Source of the DNA: Muribaculaceae bacterium
Lineage (GTDB): Bacteria > Bacteroidota > Bacteroidia > Bacteroidales > Muribaculaceae
Assembly: GCA_020026215.1 (NCBI GenBank)
Contig: JAHHQT010000050.1
Span: 1-13,563, forward strand
Reading direction: 5' to 3'
DNA length: 13,563 nt
Of this stretch, positions 1 through 7,395 are shown one piece after another. Both the position numbers and the translations under genes were made by a program. The notes beneath the pieces were generated by a model. The model saw nothing but the letters and a program-made list of their open reading frames with translations. It did no database searches and was not told the origin of the DNA. Every line of letters begins with the position of its first letter. Position 1 is the first letter of the stretch.

Positions 1-51
1 GTGACCCCATGCGTGACAGGCATGTATTCTAACCAGCTGAACTAACACACC
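1..51 (-). tRNA. tRNA-Asp (anticodon GUC), 5' part, cut by the window edge
   Basis: Read on the minus strand, the gene begins at 51 with a 7-nt acceptor strand GGTGTGT, then TA. A D-arm follows whose GTTC and GAAT strands pair (G-T, T-A, T-A, C-G) around a loop containing GGTTA. The anticodon stem CATGC/GCATG is perfect and encloses the 7-nt loop CTGTCAC, so the anticodon is GTC, which reads Asp codons. The variable loop GGGTC and the first T-stem bases follow, and then the window ends. The 3' half (T-arm, acceptor 3' strand) lies outside, so acceptor pairing cannot be checked. A matching promoter lies just upstream at 83-113. Confidence 0.93.
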
Positions 52-82
52 ATTTAGTGTTGCTATTTCTTGTTAGCGAGTG

Positions 83-113
83 CAAAGATATGACTGATTT
101 TTGAATTGTGCAA
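83..113 (-). promoter_or_regulatory. Bacteroidota-type promoter for the tRNA-Asp gene
   Basis: On the minus strand a TTG (113-111) is followed after 20 bp by TATCTTTG (90-83), a perfect match to the TAnnTTTG -7 element. Transcription would start roughly at 75-78, about 25 nt before the tRNA 5' end at 51. The position relative to the tRNA supports the call. Confidence 0.75.
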
Positions 114-151
114 TAGCTGACTGAATTTTTTTGAAAAAAGAGGCGATTTTT

Positions 152-182
152 TTTGAAAAACCTTATTTCCGAATTAACTTTG
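152..182 (+). promoter_or_regulatory. Bacteroidota-type promoter for the esterase (and probably asparaginase) genes
   Basis: TTTG at 152-155, a 19-bp spacer and TAACTTTG at 175-182 match both consensus elements and the expected spacing. The predicted start near 188-190 gives a leader of about 30 nt before the ATG at 220. It is divergent from the tRNA-Asp promoter; the two -33 elements lie about 40 bp apart. Confidence 0.75.
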
Positions 183-219
183 TCACTATATATCAACAAC
201 TAAAATTATAGTCTAAATT

Positions 220-1065
220 ATGAGAAATATGCGTTTCTTCAGATTTGCGATGACTTTGACTGCTCTATGTCTTGGCTTGTCATTTACATCACAAGCGAGC
301 AAAGTGGATACCGTCGAGGTAAAGAGTCCATCAATGAATAAAATGGTGAATGTTTCAATCATTACTCCTGACAACATGACTGAAGGTCAACGCTTGCCAT
401 CTGTATATTTATTGCACGGTTATGGCGACAACCATCTTAAGGGTTGGTTGGGTCTTACCGACGTAAAAAAATGGGTGGACAATCTTCAAATAGTGGTTGT
501 TATTCCTGATGCCGATACCAGTTGGTATTTCGACAGCCCTATTGATTCTACTTATCGTTATGAAACATTTGTTACCAAAGAATTGATTTCTTACGTAGAT
601 TCTGTATATCCTACTATTCCTTCGCGCGAAAAACGTGCTGTTACAGGTTTGAGCATGGGTGGCCATGGTGCATTGTACTTATCTATCCGTCACCAGGAAT
701 TGTTTGGTGCTGTCGGTTCTATGAGTGGTGGTGTGGATTTCCGCCCTTTCCCTGACAATTGGGATATTAAGAAACGTTTGGGAGAATACAAAAGATATCC
801 CGACAACTGGAATAAGAATACCGTTATGTCGCAATTGGACAAATTGGAAGACGGTGCTATGAAAATTGTGATTGACTGCGGTACTGAAGATTTCTTCTTC
901 CCGGTCAATGAGGCTTTGCACAAAGCATTGGTGGAAAAGGGCATTGCTCACGAATTTACAAGCCGTCCGGGTGTTCACAACTGGAAATACTGGCGTCGTT
1001 CATTGCGCGACCACTTGCTGTTCTTCCGCGACTTCTTCAATAAAGTTGACGAAGAAAAGAAATAA
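220..1065 (+). CDS. Exported alpha/beta-hydrolase esterase (esterase D / feruloyl-esterase-like)
   Basis: A 281-aa serine hydrolase of the esterase D/tributyrin esterase fold group. Residues 1 to about 26 form a signal peptide (basic start, hydrophobic FAMTLTALCLGLSF, then SQAS), so the enzyme should work in the periplasm or outside the cell. The HGYGD block at 66-70 supplies the oxyanion region. GLSMGG at 143-148 holds the nucleophile Ser145. Asp224 (in DCGTEDFF) and His253 (in GVHNW) are the probable remaining catalytic residues. Family members hydrolyse short acyl, acetyl or feruloyl esters, often from plant polysaccharides; the natural substrate cannot be read from sequence. The ATG at 220 was chosen because it lies about 30 nt after the promoter; the ATG at 229 would also keep the signal peptide. 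The asparaginase gene starts 50 bp downstream with no terminator or clear promoter between them, so co-transcription is likely. Confidence 0.88.
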   Translation: MRNMRFFRFAMTLTALCLGLSFTSQASKVDTVEVKSPSMNKMVNVSIITPDNMTEGQRLPSVYLLHGYGDNHLKGWLGLTDVKKWVDNLQIVVVIPDADTSWYFDSPIDSTYRYETFVTKELISYVDSVYPTIPSREKRAVTGLSMGGHGALYLSIRHQELFGAVGSMSGGVDFRPFPDNWDIKKRLGEYKRYPDNWNKNTVMSQLDKLEDGAMKIVIDCGTEDFFFPVNEALHKALVEKGIAHEFTSRPGVHNWKYWRRSLRDHLLFFRDFFNKVDEEKK

Positions 1066-1115
1066 AGAGAATTTTTGCTTTCAAGTATTTTAACTCCTAA
1101 CATCATTTATTATTA

Positions 1116-2147
1116 ATGTCAAGACCGAAAATATTAATCATCTATACCGGTGGTACTATCGGTATGATTGAGGATACAGAAACACATTCCTTACGTCCTT
1201 TCGACTTTTCACATTTAATAGATAATGTGCCCAAAATTAAAAAATTAGACTACGAAATCCATAATATTCAGTTTAATCCGCCGATTGACTCTTCGGATAT
1301 GTCGCCGGAAGGCTGGTGTGAAATTGCGATGAGCGTCGAACGCAACTATGCCGAGTATGATGGATTTGTGGTACTTCACGGTACTGACACGATGGCCTAT
1401 ACGGCATCGGCTTTGAGTTTCATGCTTGAAAACCTTCATAAGCCTGTTATTATCACTGGTTCTCAACTTCCTATCGGCGAAGTGCGTACAGATGGTGAAG
1501 AGAACTTGATTACTGCCTTGCAGATTGCAGCCGCTTTGGATACCAACGGTGATCCGATGGTACAGGAAGTGGCTATTTTGTTTGAAGACTATTTGTGGCG
1601 TGGCAATCGTAGTACAAAGATGAGTGCCGACCACTTCAACGCTTTCAAGAGTAACAACTATCCTTATTTGGCGAAAATAGGACTGGGTATTCATTTCCAT
1701 GAGGAAGCCTTGTGGAGAGTGCCGGCACGCCGTCCGCTGAAAGTGCAGACCAATATGGACTGCAACGTGATGTCCGTTGACTTGTTCCCGGGAATTCAGG
1801 AAGCCGCTTTGCGACACATGTTGAATGTGCCCGGTGTCAAGGGTATAGTATTGAAAACTTACGGTGCTGGAAATGCCCCTTCTCAAAAATGGTTCTTGGA
1901 TTTGATGCGCGAAACGGTGAACCGTGGCGTGGTCATCTTGAACGTTACCCAATGTGTCAATGGCGGTGTGCATAGTGAGCTTTATATGACCGGTAATGGC
2001 TTGGCTGGAACAGGGGTGATTAGCGGTGCTGATATTACTACAGAAGCGGCCATTACAAAGATGATGTATCTGTTTGGAATGGGGCTCCGTTCAGAGCAGG
2101 TGAAAAAGTATATGAAATGTTCGCTTTGTGGAGAAGTTTCTTTATAA
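1116..2147 (+). CDS. ansA: Type I (cytoplasmic) L-asparaginase
   Basis: A 343-aa asparaginase, the usual length of the AnsA group (about 340 aa). It hydrolyses L-asparagine to aspartate and ammonia. The first signature TGGTIGM is at 11-17 with catalytic Thr14. The second, HGTDTM, is at 88-93 with Thr90-Asp91. A conserved lysine follows at about 168 in RSTKMS. No signal peptide is present, which favours the cytoplasmic low-affinity type I enzyme over the periplasmic type II. The protein ends in KCSLCGEVSL; by my recollection the family usually has a basic residue before the GE near the C-terminus, so the cysteine there is a little unusual. It lies 50 bp behind the esterase on the same strand and is probably read from the promoter at 152-182. 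No terminator is obvious after it. The product is aspartate, a four-carbon precursor on the way to oxaloacetate, but the link to the following pckA is only by position. Confidence 0.92.
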   Translation: MSRPKILIIYTGGTIGMIEDTETHSLRPFDFSHLIDNVPKIKKLDYEIHNIQFNPPIDSSDMSPEGWCEIAMSVERNYAEYDGFVVLHGTDTMAYTASALSFMLENLHKPVIITGSQLPIGEVRTDGEENLITALQIAAALDTNGDPMVQEVAILFEDYLWRGNRSTKMSADHFNAFKSNNYPYLAKIGLGIHFHEEALWRVPARRPLKVQTNMDCNVMSVDLFPGIQEAALRHMLNVPGVKGIVLKTYGAGNAPSQKWFLDLMRETVNRGVVILNVTQCVNGGVHSELYMTGNGLAGTGVISGADITTEAAITKMMYLFGMGLRSEQVKKYMKCSLCGEVSL

Positions 2148-2267
2148 TGAATTTTAAGGATTGTTTTAATTAATGTTAAACGATGCTTGATTGTCAATGA
2201 GTTACTGTTAATACAAAGGTGCGAAGTATTAAAGAATTTTAAATACGGAAAAATTTCACCAATACTA

Positions 2268-2299
2268 TTGTTAGGTTTTAAAAAATTATAGTACATTTG
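2268..2299 (+). promoter_or_regulatory. Promoter for the PEP carboxykinase gene
   Basis: TTG at 2268-2270, a 21-bp spacer and TACATTTG at 2292-2299 (followed by C) fit the Bacteroidota consensus. Transcription would begin near 2305, leaving an untranslated leader of about 100 nt. Confidence 0.72.
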
Positions 2300-2408
2300 C
2301 AGCGGTAAAAAAGATAAGAGGTTCGAAACGGATAAATGAAAATTTACGGCAAGGACATTAAAAGAGAAATTTAATTATATATTCACTATTATAAATCATA
2401 TTTTAAGA
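2300..2408 (+). other. Long 5' leader of pckA with a 12-codon reading frame
   Basis: The leader is AT-rich, with no Shine-Dalgarno box near the pckA start. It contains a small hairpin with TAAAT and ATTTA arms around GAAA (about 2333-2346). Within it an ATG at 2336 opens a 12-codon frame ([12 protein letters not shown]) stopping at 2372-2374. Translation of this frame is not supported by anything beyond its presence. A leader of this length before a carbon-regulated enzyme could serve post-transcriptional control, but no known riboswitch is recognised. Confidence 0.4.
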
Positions 2409-4016
2409 ATGAGTACACTAGATTTAACTAAGTACGGTATTTGTGATGCAGTAGAAATCCTTCACAACCCTTCTTACGATCAATTGTTCAATGACGAAAT
2501 GAACCCTGCTCTAACTGGTTATGACAAAGGTCAAATGACAGAACTAGGAGCAGTAAATGTAATGACTGGTATTTATACAGGTCGTTCTCCTAAAGATAAA
2601 TTCTTTGTAATGGACGAAACCAGCAAAGATACTATTTGGTGGACATCTGACGAATATAAAAACGATAACAAACCTGTTTCAAAAGAAACTTGGGCTGAAT
2701 TGAAAAAAATCGCTCAAAAAGAACTTTCAGGTAAAAAACTATACGTTGTAGATGCATTCTGTGGTGCTAACGCTGCTACTCGTTTGAAAGTACGTTTCAT
2801 CGTTGAAGTTGCATGGCAAGCTCACTTCGTAACTAACATGTTCATCCGCCCAACAGCTGAAGAACTTGCTAACTTTGGTGAACCTGATTTCGTTGTATTC
2901 AACGCTTCTAAAGCAAAAGTTGAAAACTACAAAGAACTAGGTTTGAACTCAGAAACAGCTTGTGTGTTCAACTTGACTTCTCGCGAACAAGTTATCATCA
3001 ACACATGGTACGGTGGTGAAATGAAGAAAGGTATCTTCTCAATCATGAACTACTACAACCCATTGCGTGGTATCGCTTCTATGCACTGTTCTTCTAACAC
3101 AAACAAAGAAGGAACTGATACAGCTATCTTCTTCGGTTTGTCAGGTACAGGTAAAACAACTTTGTCAACTGACCCTAAACGTTTGCTTATCGGTGATGAT
3201 GAACACGGATGGGATGACGAAGGTGTATTCAACTACGAAGGTGGTTGCTACGCAAAAGTTATCAACCTTGATAAAGAAAGCGAACCAGATATCTACAATG
3301 CAATCCGTCGTGACGCACTTCTTGAAAACGTTACTGTTGACGCTGAAGGCAAAATCGATTTCGCAGATAAGAGCGTAACTGAAAACACTCGTGTTTCTTA
3401 CCCTATCTACCACATCGAAAATATTGTTAAACCAATCTCTAAAGGTCCTCACGCTCACCAAGTAATCTTCTTGTCAGCTGATGCATTCGGAGTACTTCCT
3501 CCAGTATCTATCCTTAACGCTGAACAAACTAAATATTACTTCTTGTCTGGTTTCACAGCTAAATTGGCTGGTACAGAACGTGGTATTACAGAACCTACTC
3601 CAACATTCTCTGCATGTTTCGGTGCTGCATTCCTTTCATTGCACCCAACTAAATATGCTGAAGAATTGGTTAAGAAAATGGAAAGAGTTGGTGCTAAAGC
3701 ATACTTGGTTAACACAGGTTGGAACGGTACAGGTAAACGTATCTCTATCCGCGATACTCGTGGTATTATCGATGCTATCCTTGACGGTTCTATCGACAAA
3801 GCTCCAACAAAAACTATCCCTTACTTCGATTTCGTAGTTCCAACAGAATTGCCAGGTGTTGATACTAACATCCTTGACCCACGCGACACTTACAAATGTG
3901 CTTGCCAATGGGAAGAAAAAGCTAAAGACTTGGCTGCTCGCTTCATCAAAAACTTCGCTAAGTTCGAAGGTAACGAAGCAGGTAAAGCTCTTGTTGCTGC
4001 TGGTCCTAAATTGTAA
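2409..4016 (+). CDS. pckA: Phosphoenolpyruvate carboxykinase (ATP)
   Basis: A 535-aa ATP-type PEPCK of normal family length. It interconverts oxaloacetate + ATP and PEP + CO2 + ADP. In gut Bacteroidales the enzyme is known to run mainly towards oxaloacetate, conserving ATP on the way to succinate. All key sites are visible: Arg59 in YTGRSPKDK (substrate), Tyr201 and Lys206/Lys207 in YGGEMKKG, metal-binding His226 in MHCSSN, the P-loop GLSGTGKT at 243-250, the kinase-2 block IGDDEHGW at 261-268 with Asp263, and Arg328 in NTRVSYP. Codon use is strongly biased (GAA, AAA, CGT, GGT, and AAC/TTC where both forms exist), as expected for a highly expressed gene. It sits between its own promoter and a strong terminator, so it is probably monocistronic. 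Confidence 0.97.
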   Translation: MSTLDLTKYGICDAVEILHNPSYDQLFNDEMNPALTGYDKGQMTELGAVNVMTGIYTGRSPKDKFFVMDETSKDTIWWTSDEYKNDNKPVSKETWAELKKIAQKELSGKKLYVVDAFCGANAATRLKVRFIVEVAWQAHFVTNMFIRPTAEELANFGEPDFVVFNASKAKVENYKELGLNSETACVFNLTSREQVIINTWYGGEMKKGIFSIMNYYNPLRGIASMHCSSNTNKEGTDTAIFFGLSGTGKTTLSTDPKRLLIGDDEHGWDDEGVFNYEGGCYAKVINLDKESEPDIYNAIRRDALLENVTVDAEGKIDFADKSVTENTRVSYPIYHIENIVKPISKGPHAHQVIFLSADAFGVLPPVSILNAEQTKYYFLSGFTAKLAGTERGITEPTPTFSACFGAAFLSLHPTKYAEELVKKMERVGAKAYLVNTGWNGTGKRISIRDTRGIIDAILDGSIDKAPTKTIPYFDFVVPTELPGVDTNILDPRDTYKCACQWEEKAKDLAARFIKNFAKFEGNEAGKALVAAGPKL

Positions 4017-4063
4017 TAAGAAAATAGTTGCGTAACTAACTTTAAAACAACTATATCCTTCAT

Positions 4064-4105
4064 AAAATAGCGAAGACCAAGGTTTTCGCTATTTTTTATT
4101 TTTTT
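4064..4105 (+). terminator. Rho-independent terminator of pckA
   Basis: The left arm 4064-4078 pairs with the right arm 4081-4095 through about 15 positions with one G-T pair (core AGCGAA with TTCGCT). The tip is tight, so the real loop is probably the four bases CAAG. A T-rich tract runs on to 4105. It lies 48 bp after the pckA stop codon. Confidence 0.9.
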
Positions 4106-4145
4106 AAGGTCTCGGGTTGTATATCAATCCCAATGCTTTATTGTC

Positions 4146-5453
4146 ATGAATTTCTCACAAATTAAGATTTTGAAAAAATGTTTCGGCTTTGATCCATCAA
4201 AGACAACGGTCAAAACTGAAATCATTGCCGGAATTACCACATTTCTTACTATGGCCTATGTGCTTGCTGTTCATCCGAATATCTTGAGTGATGCCGGGAT
4301 GGATAAGGGAGCATTGTTTACTACAACTGCACTTTCTGCGGTATTGGCTACTATGTTAATGGCTTTCTGGGCAAAGTTGCCGTTTGGTGTTGCTCCGGGT
4401 ATGGGCTTGAATGCCTTCTTCGCCTATACTGTTTGTCTGACCATGGGGTATCCTTGGCAGTTTGCTCTTGCCGCTGTATTCATAGAAGGTGTTATCTTTA
4501 TCATTCTTACGCTGACCAATCTGCGTGAAATGATTGTCAATGCCATTCCGCGGACGCTGAAAAATGCAATTACGGTCGGAATTGGTTTGTTTATTGCATT
4601 TATTGGTCTGCACAATGCGGGTATTATTGTCAAGAACGATGCGACATTGGTCAGCTTGGGTAGCTTGACCAGCGGTCCTGCCTTGTTGGGTATCATTGGT
4701 ATTATCATTTCATCCATATTGCTGGTAAAGCAAGTGCGTGGCGCATTGCTTTTGGGTATTTTCATCACTGCCATTATCGGTATTCCGATGGGATTGACCC
4801 ACTTTACAGGTGTTTTCAGTACTCCTCCTTCTATTGAGCCGATTTTCATGCAGTTGGATTTTTCGCAAATCTTTACCAAAGATATGATTATCGTGGTCTT
4901 TACTTTCTTGTTCTTGGATATGTTTGATACCATAGGAACTTTTGTTGGCGTGGCTACAAAAGTGGGAATGGTGGATAAAAACGGACGTATTCCTCGCATT
5001 AAGCAAGGATTTATGGCTGATGCTATCGGCACAACTGCCGGTGCTTTGTTGGGGACAAGTACAGTCACAACCTTTGTCGAGAGTGCATCCGGTGTAGGTG
5101 AGGGCGGACGTTCCGGCTTGACAGCGTTTGTCATTTCAATCTGTTGCTTGATTTCATTGGTGTTTGCACCATTGTTCTTGTCAATTCCAGCCGCTGCCAC
5201 ATCTCCGGTGTTGATTTTGGTCGGTTTGATGATGATTACATGTTTCAAGGATATTGATTTTGAAGATTATTCAGAGGCTATTCCTGCATTTATCTGTATG
5301 TTGTTTATGCCTCTTGCCTATAGTATTTCTGACGGTATCGTTTTAGGCTTGATTAGCTATGTCTTGATTAACTTGCTATGTGGAAAAGTCAAAAAACTAT
5401 CGTGGACAATGGTGATATTAAGTGTGATTTTCGTGTTAAAATTCTTTGTTTAA
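4146..5453 (+). CDS. NCS2-family nucleobase permease (AzgA/PbuG-like purine transporter)
   Basis: A 435-aa polytopic inner-membrane protein of the nucleobase:cation symporter-2 family, AzgA-like branch, whose members import adenine, guanine or hypoxanthine with protons. The N-terminal block (residues 25-46: EIIAGITTF, MAYVLAVHPNIL) and PGMGLNAFF at 84-92 are typical of this branch. FLDMFDTIGT (256-265) and the stretch after ADAIGTTAGALLGTSTVTTF, including VESASGVGEGGRSGLTA (311-327), form the substrate and ion site; Glu312 is probably the family's key carboxylate. Hydrophobic segments fill the rest, with a last membrane helix at the C-terminus. The start ATG at 4146 lies about 40 bp after the pckA terminator, so a promoter must lie in that short gap, though I see no convincing -7 match. 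Which purine it carries cannot be told from sequence. Confidence 0.9.
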   Translation: MNFSQIKILKKCFGFDPSKTTVKTEIIAGITTFLTMAYVLAVHPNILSDAGMDKGALFTTTALSAVLATMLMAFWAKLPFGVAPGMGLNAFFAYTVCLTMGYPWQFALAAVFIEGVIFIILTLTNLREMIVNAIPRTLKNAITVGIGLFIAFIGLHNAGIIVKNDATLVSLGSLTSGPALLGIIGIIISSILLVKQVRGALLLGIFITAIIGIPMGLTHFTGVFSTPPSIEPIFMQLDFSQIFTKDMIIVVFTFLFLDMFDTIGTFVGVATKVGMVDKNGRIPRIKQGFMADAIGTTAGALLGTSTVTTFVESASGVGEGGRSGLTAFVISICCLISLVFAPLFLSIPAAATSPVLILVGLMMITCFKDIDFEDYSEAIPAFICMLFMPLAYSISDGIVLGLISYVLINLLCGKVKKLSWTMVILSVIFVLKFFV

Positions 5454-5479
5454 AGAATCGGTGATTATACTCATTCTAG

Positions 5480-5516
5480 AAAAAGGTATGTCAATTGGCA
5501 TACCTTTTTCTTTATT
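5480..5516 (+). terminator. Rho-independent terminator of the NCS2 permease gene
   Basis: A perfect 11-bp stem, AAAAAGGTATG (5480-5490) with CATACCTTTTT (5499-5509), encloses an 8-nt loop and is followed by CTTTATT. It starts 26 bp after the stop codon. Confidence 0.92.
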
Positions 5517-5735
5517 AATATAGGTGTGGTTGTTACAAACAGTTCTTGCTCTCGAAAGAGTTTATGATTTTTGAAGGAGGAAAACGAAATTTTAGGCAGT
5601 TGTTTCATCCTTCCCAAAATGGGATAGAGTGTGTCCTTTTAGGAGGAAAGTTCTTGAGCGAACCCATTGAAAGAGTGCACAAAAAGTTGCGGACTTGTGT
5701 CAATTTTGGGTGGAAAAATCAAAAAAACGGTCTAA

Positions 5736-5781
5736 AAACTGCGCAATGTCTCAAATTTTGTGCAGTTTGGTGCGCTTTTTT
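5736..5781 (+). promoter_or_regulatory. Stem-loop followed by a T-run upstream of acpP (possible attenuator or small-RNA terminator)
   Basis: AAACTGCGCAA (5736-5746) pairs with TTGTGCAGTTT (5758-5768) through 11 bp including one G-T, with an 11-nt loop. A run of six T begins at 5776, seven bases after the stem. The gap is longer than in a standard terminator, so efficiency is uncertain. The element would end any transcript coming from about 5540-5735, upstream of the probable acpP promoter. Confidence 0.4.
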
Positions 5782-5814
5782 AGCGAAAAATTTTATTATC
5801 CAAATTTTAATTGT

Positions 5815-5822
5815 TTACTTTG
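5815..5822 (+). promoter_or_regulatory. Probable -7 element of the acpP-fabF-rnc promoter
   Basis: TTACTTTG (followed by CA) matches TAnnTTTG at seven of eight positions and lies 48 bp before the acpP ATG. No clean TTTG is found 19-21 bp upstream, only T-rich TTTTA near 5791-5795. The call rests on the -7 match and the need for strong expression of acpP. Confidence 0.5.
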
Positions 5823-5870
5823 CAAGTCGAAAGAAGAATCAAACTTATTATTAATTAAAAATTTAAAGTT

Positions 5871-6104
5871 ATGTCTGAAATTTCAGAAAGAGTAACAGCT
5901 ATTATTGTTGAAAAATTAGGAGTTAGCGAATCAGAAGTTACACCAGAAGCAACATTTGCTCAAGATCTAGGTGCAGATTCACTTGATACAGTTGAATTAA
6001 TCATGGAATTCGAAAAAGAATTCGGTATCACAATTCCTGATGATCAAGCAGAAGGCATCAAAACTGTTGGTGACGCTATCTCTTACATTGAAGCTAACAA
6101 ATAA
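5871..6104 (+). CDS. acpP: Acyl carrier protein
   Basis: A 77-aa acidic four-helix carrier protein, the standard length for fatty-acid-synthase ACP. It holds the growing acyl chain on a phosphopantetheine arm attached to Ser37 in the motif [10 protein letters not shown] (34-43). The following helix II residues (Asp/Glu-rich, [11 protein letters not shown]) form the docking face for synthase partners. The ATG at 5871 gives the normal N-terminus MSEISERV. fabF begins 15 bp after its stop, so the two are co-transcribed, with rnc as third gene. Codon use is biased towards AT-ending preferred codons, fitting an abundant protein. Confidence 0.97.
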   Translation: MSEISERVTAIIVEKLGVSESEVTPEATFAQDLGADSLDTVELIMEFEKEFGITIPDDQAEGIKTVGDAISYIEANK

Positions 6105-6119
6105 AAACTGATTCTCTAA

Positions 6120-7382
6120 ATGGAACTAAAGAGAGTTGTTGTAACCGGTTTAGGTGCTATTACTCCAATTGGTAATGACGTTAACACTTCTTGGGCTAAC
6201 GCATTGAAAGGTGTAAGTGGTGCTGGACCGATTACTCATTTTGACGCTTCGCTATTCAAAACTCAATTTGCATGCGAAGTTAAGGGTTACAACTCAGCTG
6301 ACCATTTCGATCGCAGAGAAGTTCGTAAATATGACCTATATGCACAATATGGTGTCGTTGCTGCCAGAGAAGCAATCCAAGATTCTGGTATTGAAGAATT
6401 TGCAGCATTGAACCGTGACCGTGTAGGTGTCATCTTTACAGCTGGTATCGGAGGTTTGCATACATTTGAAGAAGAAGCAGGCTACTATGCAATGAATAAA
6501 GAAAACGGACCAAAATACAATCCGTTCTTTATTCCTAAAATGATCGCTGATATGGCTGCTGGTCATATTTCTATGCAATACGGCTATCGCGGTCCTAACT
6601 TTGCAACAGTTTCTGCTTGTGCATCTTCAACTCATGCACTTATCGATGCTTTCAACTATATTCGTTTAGGTAAAGCAGATGCAGTCATCACTGGTGGTGC
6701 AGAAGCAGCTATCTACCCTGCTGGTGTAGGTGGTTTCAACTCAATGCATGCTTTATCAACTCGTAATGATGACCCTGTTCACGCATCTCGTCCATTCAGC
6801 GGTTCTCGCGATGGTTTCGTAATGGGTGAAGGTGGCGCTTGTCTTGTATTCGAAGAATTGGAACACGCTTTGGCTCGTGGTGCACATATCTATGCAGAAG
6901 TAGCCGGTGGTGGTCTATCAGCTGATGCTTATCACTTGACTGCAACTCACCCTGAAGGTTTGGGTGCAAAACTTGTGATGAACAACGCCCTTGAAGATGC
7001 AGGTATGAAACCTGAGGATATTGATTACATCAATGTACACGGTACTTCAACTCCAGTTGGCGACCTTTCAGAAGCTAAAGCTATTGTTAATGTATTCGGT
7101 GAACAAGCTTATAAATTGAATATCAGCTCAACTAAATCAATGACTGGTCACCTTTTAGGTGCTACAGGTGCTTTGGAAGCTATATTCTGTGTTAAATCTG
7201 TTGTTGAAGACATTGTTCCTCCAACAATTAACCACGAAGCTGACGATGTCGATCCTGAAATTGACCAAAAATTGAATTTCACTTTCAATGAGGCTCAAAA
7301 ACGCACTGTTAACGCTGCTCTATCAAATACATTTGGTTTCGGCGGTCACAATGCAAGTATCATCGTAAAAAAATATAAATAA
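6120..7382 (+). CDS. fabF: 3-oxoacyl-[acyl-carrier-protein] synthase II (KAS II)
   Basis: A 420-aa condensing enzyme that extends acyl-ACP with malonyl-ACP, releasing CO2, in the cytoplasmic type II fatty acid pathway. The thiolase-fold catalytic set is complete: Cys167 in TVSACASS (acyl acceptor), His307 in NVHGTSTPVGD, Lys339 in SSTKSMTGH and His344 in the same block. The C-terminal glycine-rich motif SNTFGFGGHNAS is present near 404-415. Length and start (MELKRVVVTG) match FabF rather than FabB or FabH. It sits between acpP (15 bp upstream), which carries its substrate, and rnc (13 bp downstream); the same order is common in Bacteroidota. Confidence 0.97.
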   Translation: MELKRVVVTGLGAITPIGNDVNTSWANALKGVSGAGPITHFDASLFKTQFACEVKGYNSADHFDRREVRKYDLYAQYGVVAAREAIQDSGIEEFAALNRDRVGVIFTAGIGGLHTFEEEAGYYAMNKENGPKYNPFFIPKMIADMAAGHISMQYGYRGPNFATVSACASSTHALIDAFNYIRLGKADAVITGGAEAAIYPAGVGGFNSMHALSTRNDDPVHASRPFSGSRDGFVMGEGGACLVFEELEHALARGAHIYAEVAGGGLSADAYHLTATHPEGLGAKLVMNNALEDAGMKPEDIDYINVHGTSTPVGDLSEAKAIVNVFGEQAYKLNISSTKSMTGHLLGATGALEAIFCVKSVVEDIVPPTINHEADDVDPEIDQKLNFTFNEAQKRTVNAALSNTFGFGGHNASIIVKKYK

Positions 7383-7395
7383 AAATATATACGCT

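Larger units (their letters stand above)
5517..5870 (+). other. Hairpin-rich intergenic region before acpP, no convincing gene
   Basis: This stretch of about 350 bp has no reading frame with family-like protein features. It carries several short inverted repeats in a row: CTCT/AGAG around CGAA (5549-5560), CCC/GGG around AAAAT (5613-5623), TCCT/AGGA (5634-5644), GTTC/GAAC around TTGAGC (5650-5663), and a longer stem at 5736-5768. TGCACAAAA (5676-5684) is also complementary to TTTTGTGCA (5756-5764). Two AGGAGG-like strings (about 5575-5580, 5641-5646) are not followed by a plausible start. A weak promoter-like pair (TTG at 5546-5548, 17 bp, GATTTTTG at 5566-5573) could start a transcript here. 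It may be an untranslated leader or a small RNA; no named RNA family is recognised. Confidence 0.4.

Noticed and set aside
1245..1973. A 242-codon minus-strand frame inside ansA
   Set aside because: Opposite a complete asparaginase with all catalytic motifs; the translation is His/Gln-rich without family features.
2216..2235. A promoter-like CACCTTTG on the minus strand after ansA
   Set aside because: The first base of the -7 element is wrong, no -33 element lies at the right distance, and there is no minus-strand gene for it to drive.
4424..5248. A 274-codon minus-strand frame inside the permease gene
   Set aside because: It lies opposite a clear NCS2 gene; its Pro/Ile/Asn-rich translation is the shadow of membrane-protein codons and has no motif or promoter.
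5546..5854. A 102-codon frame in the gap before acpP
   Set aside because: It needs a TTG start, overlaps the hairpins, T-run and acpP promoter, has codon use and composition unlike the neighbours (many Cys, Phe, Lys), and shows no motif. A second overlapping frame (5695-5895) runs into acpP and is equally unlikely.
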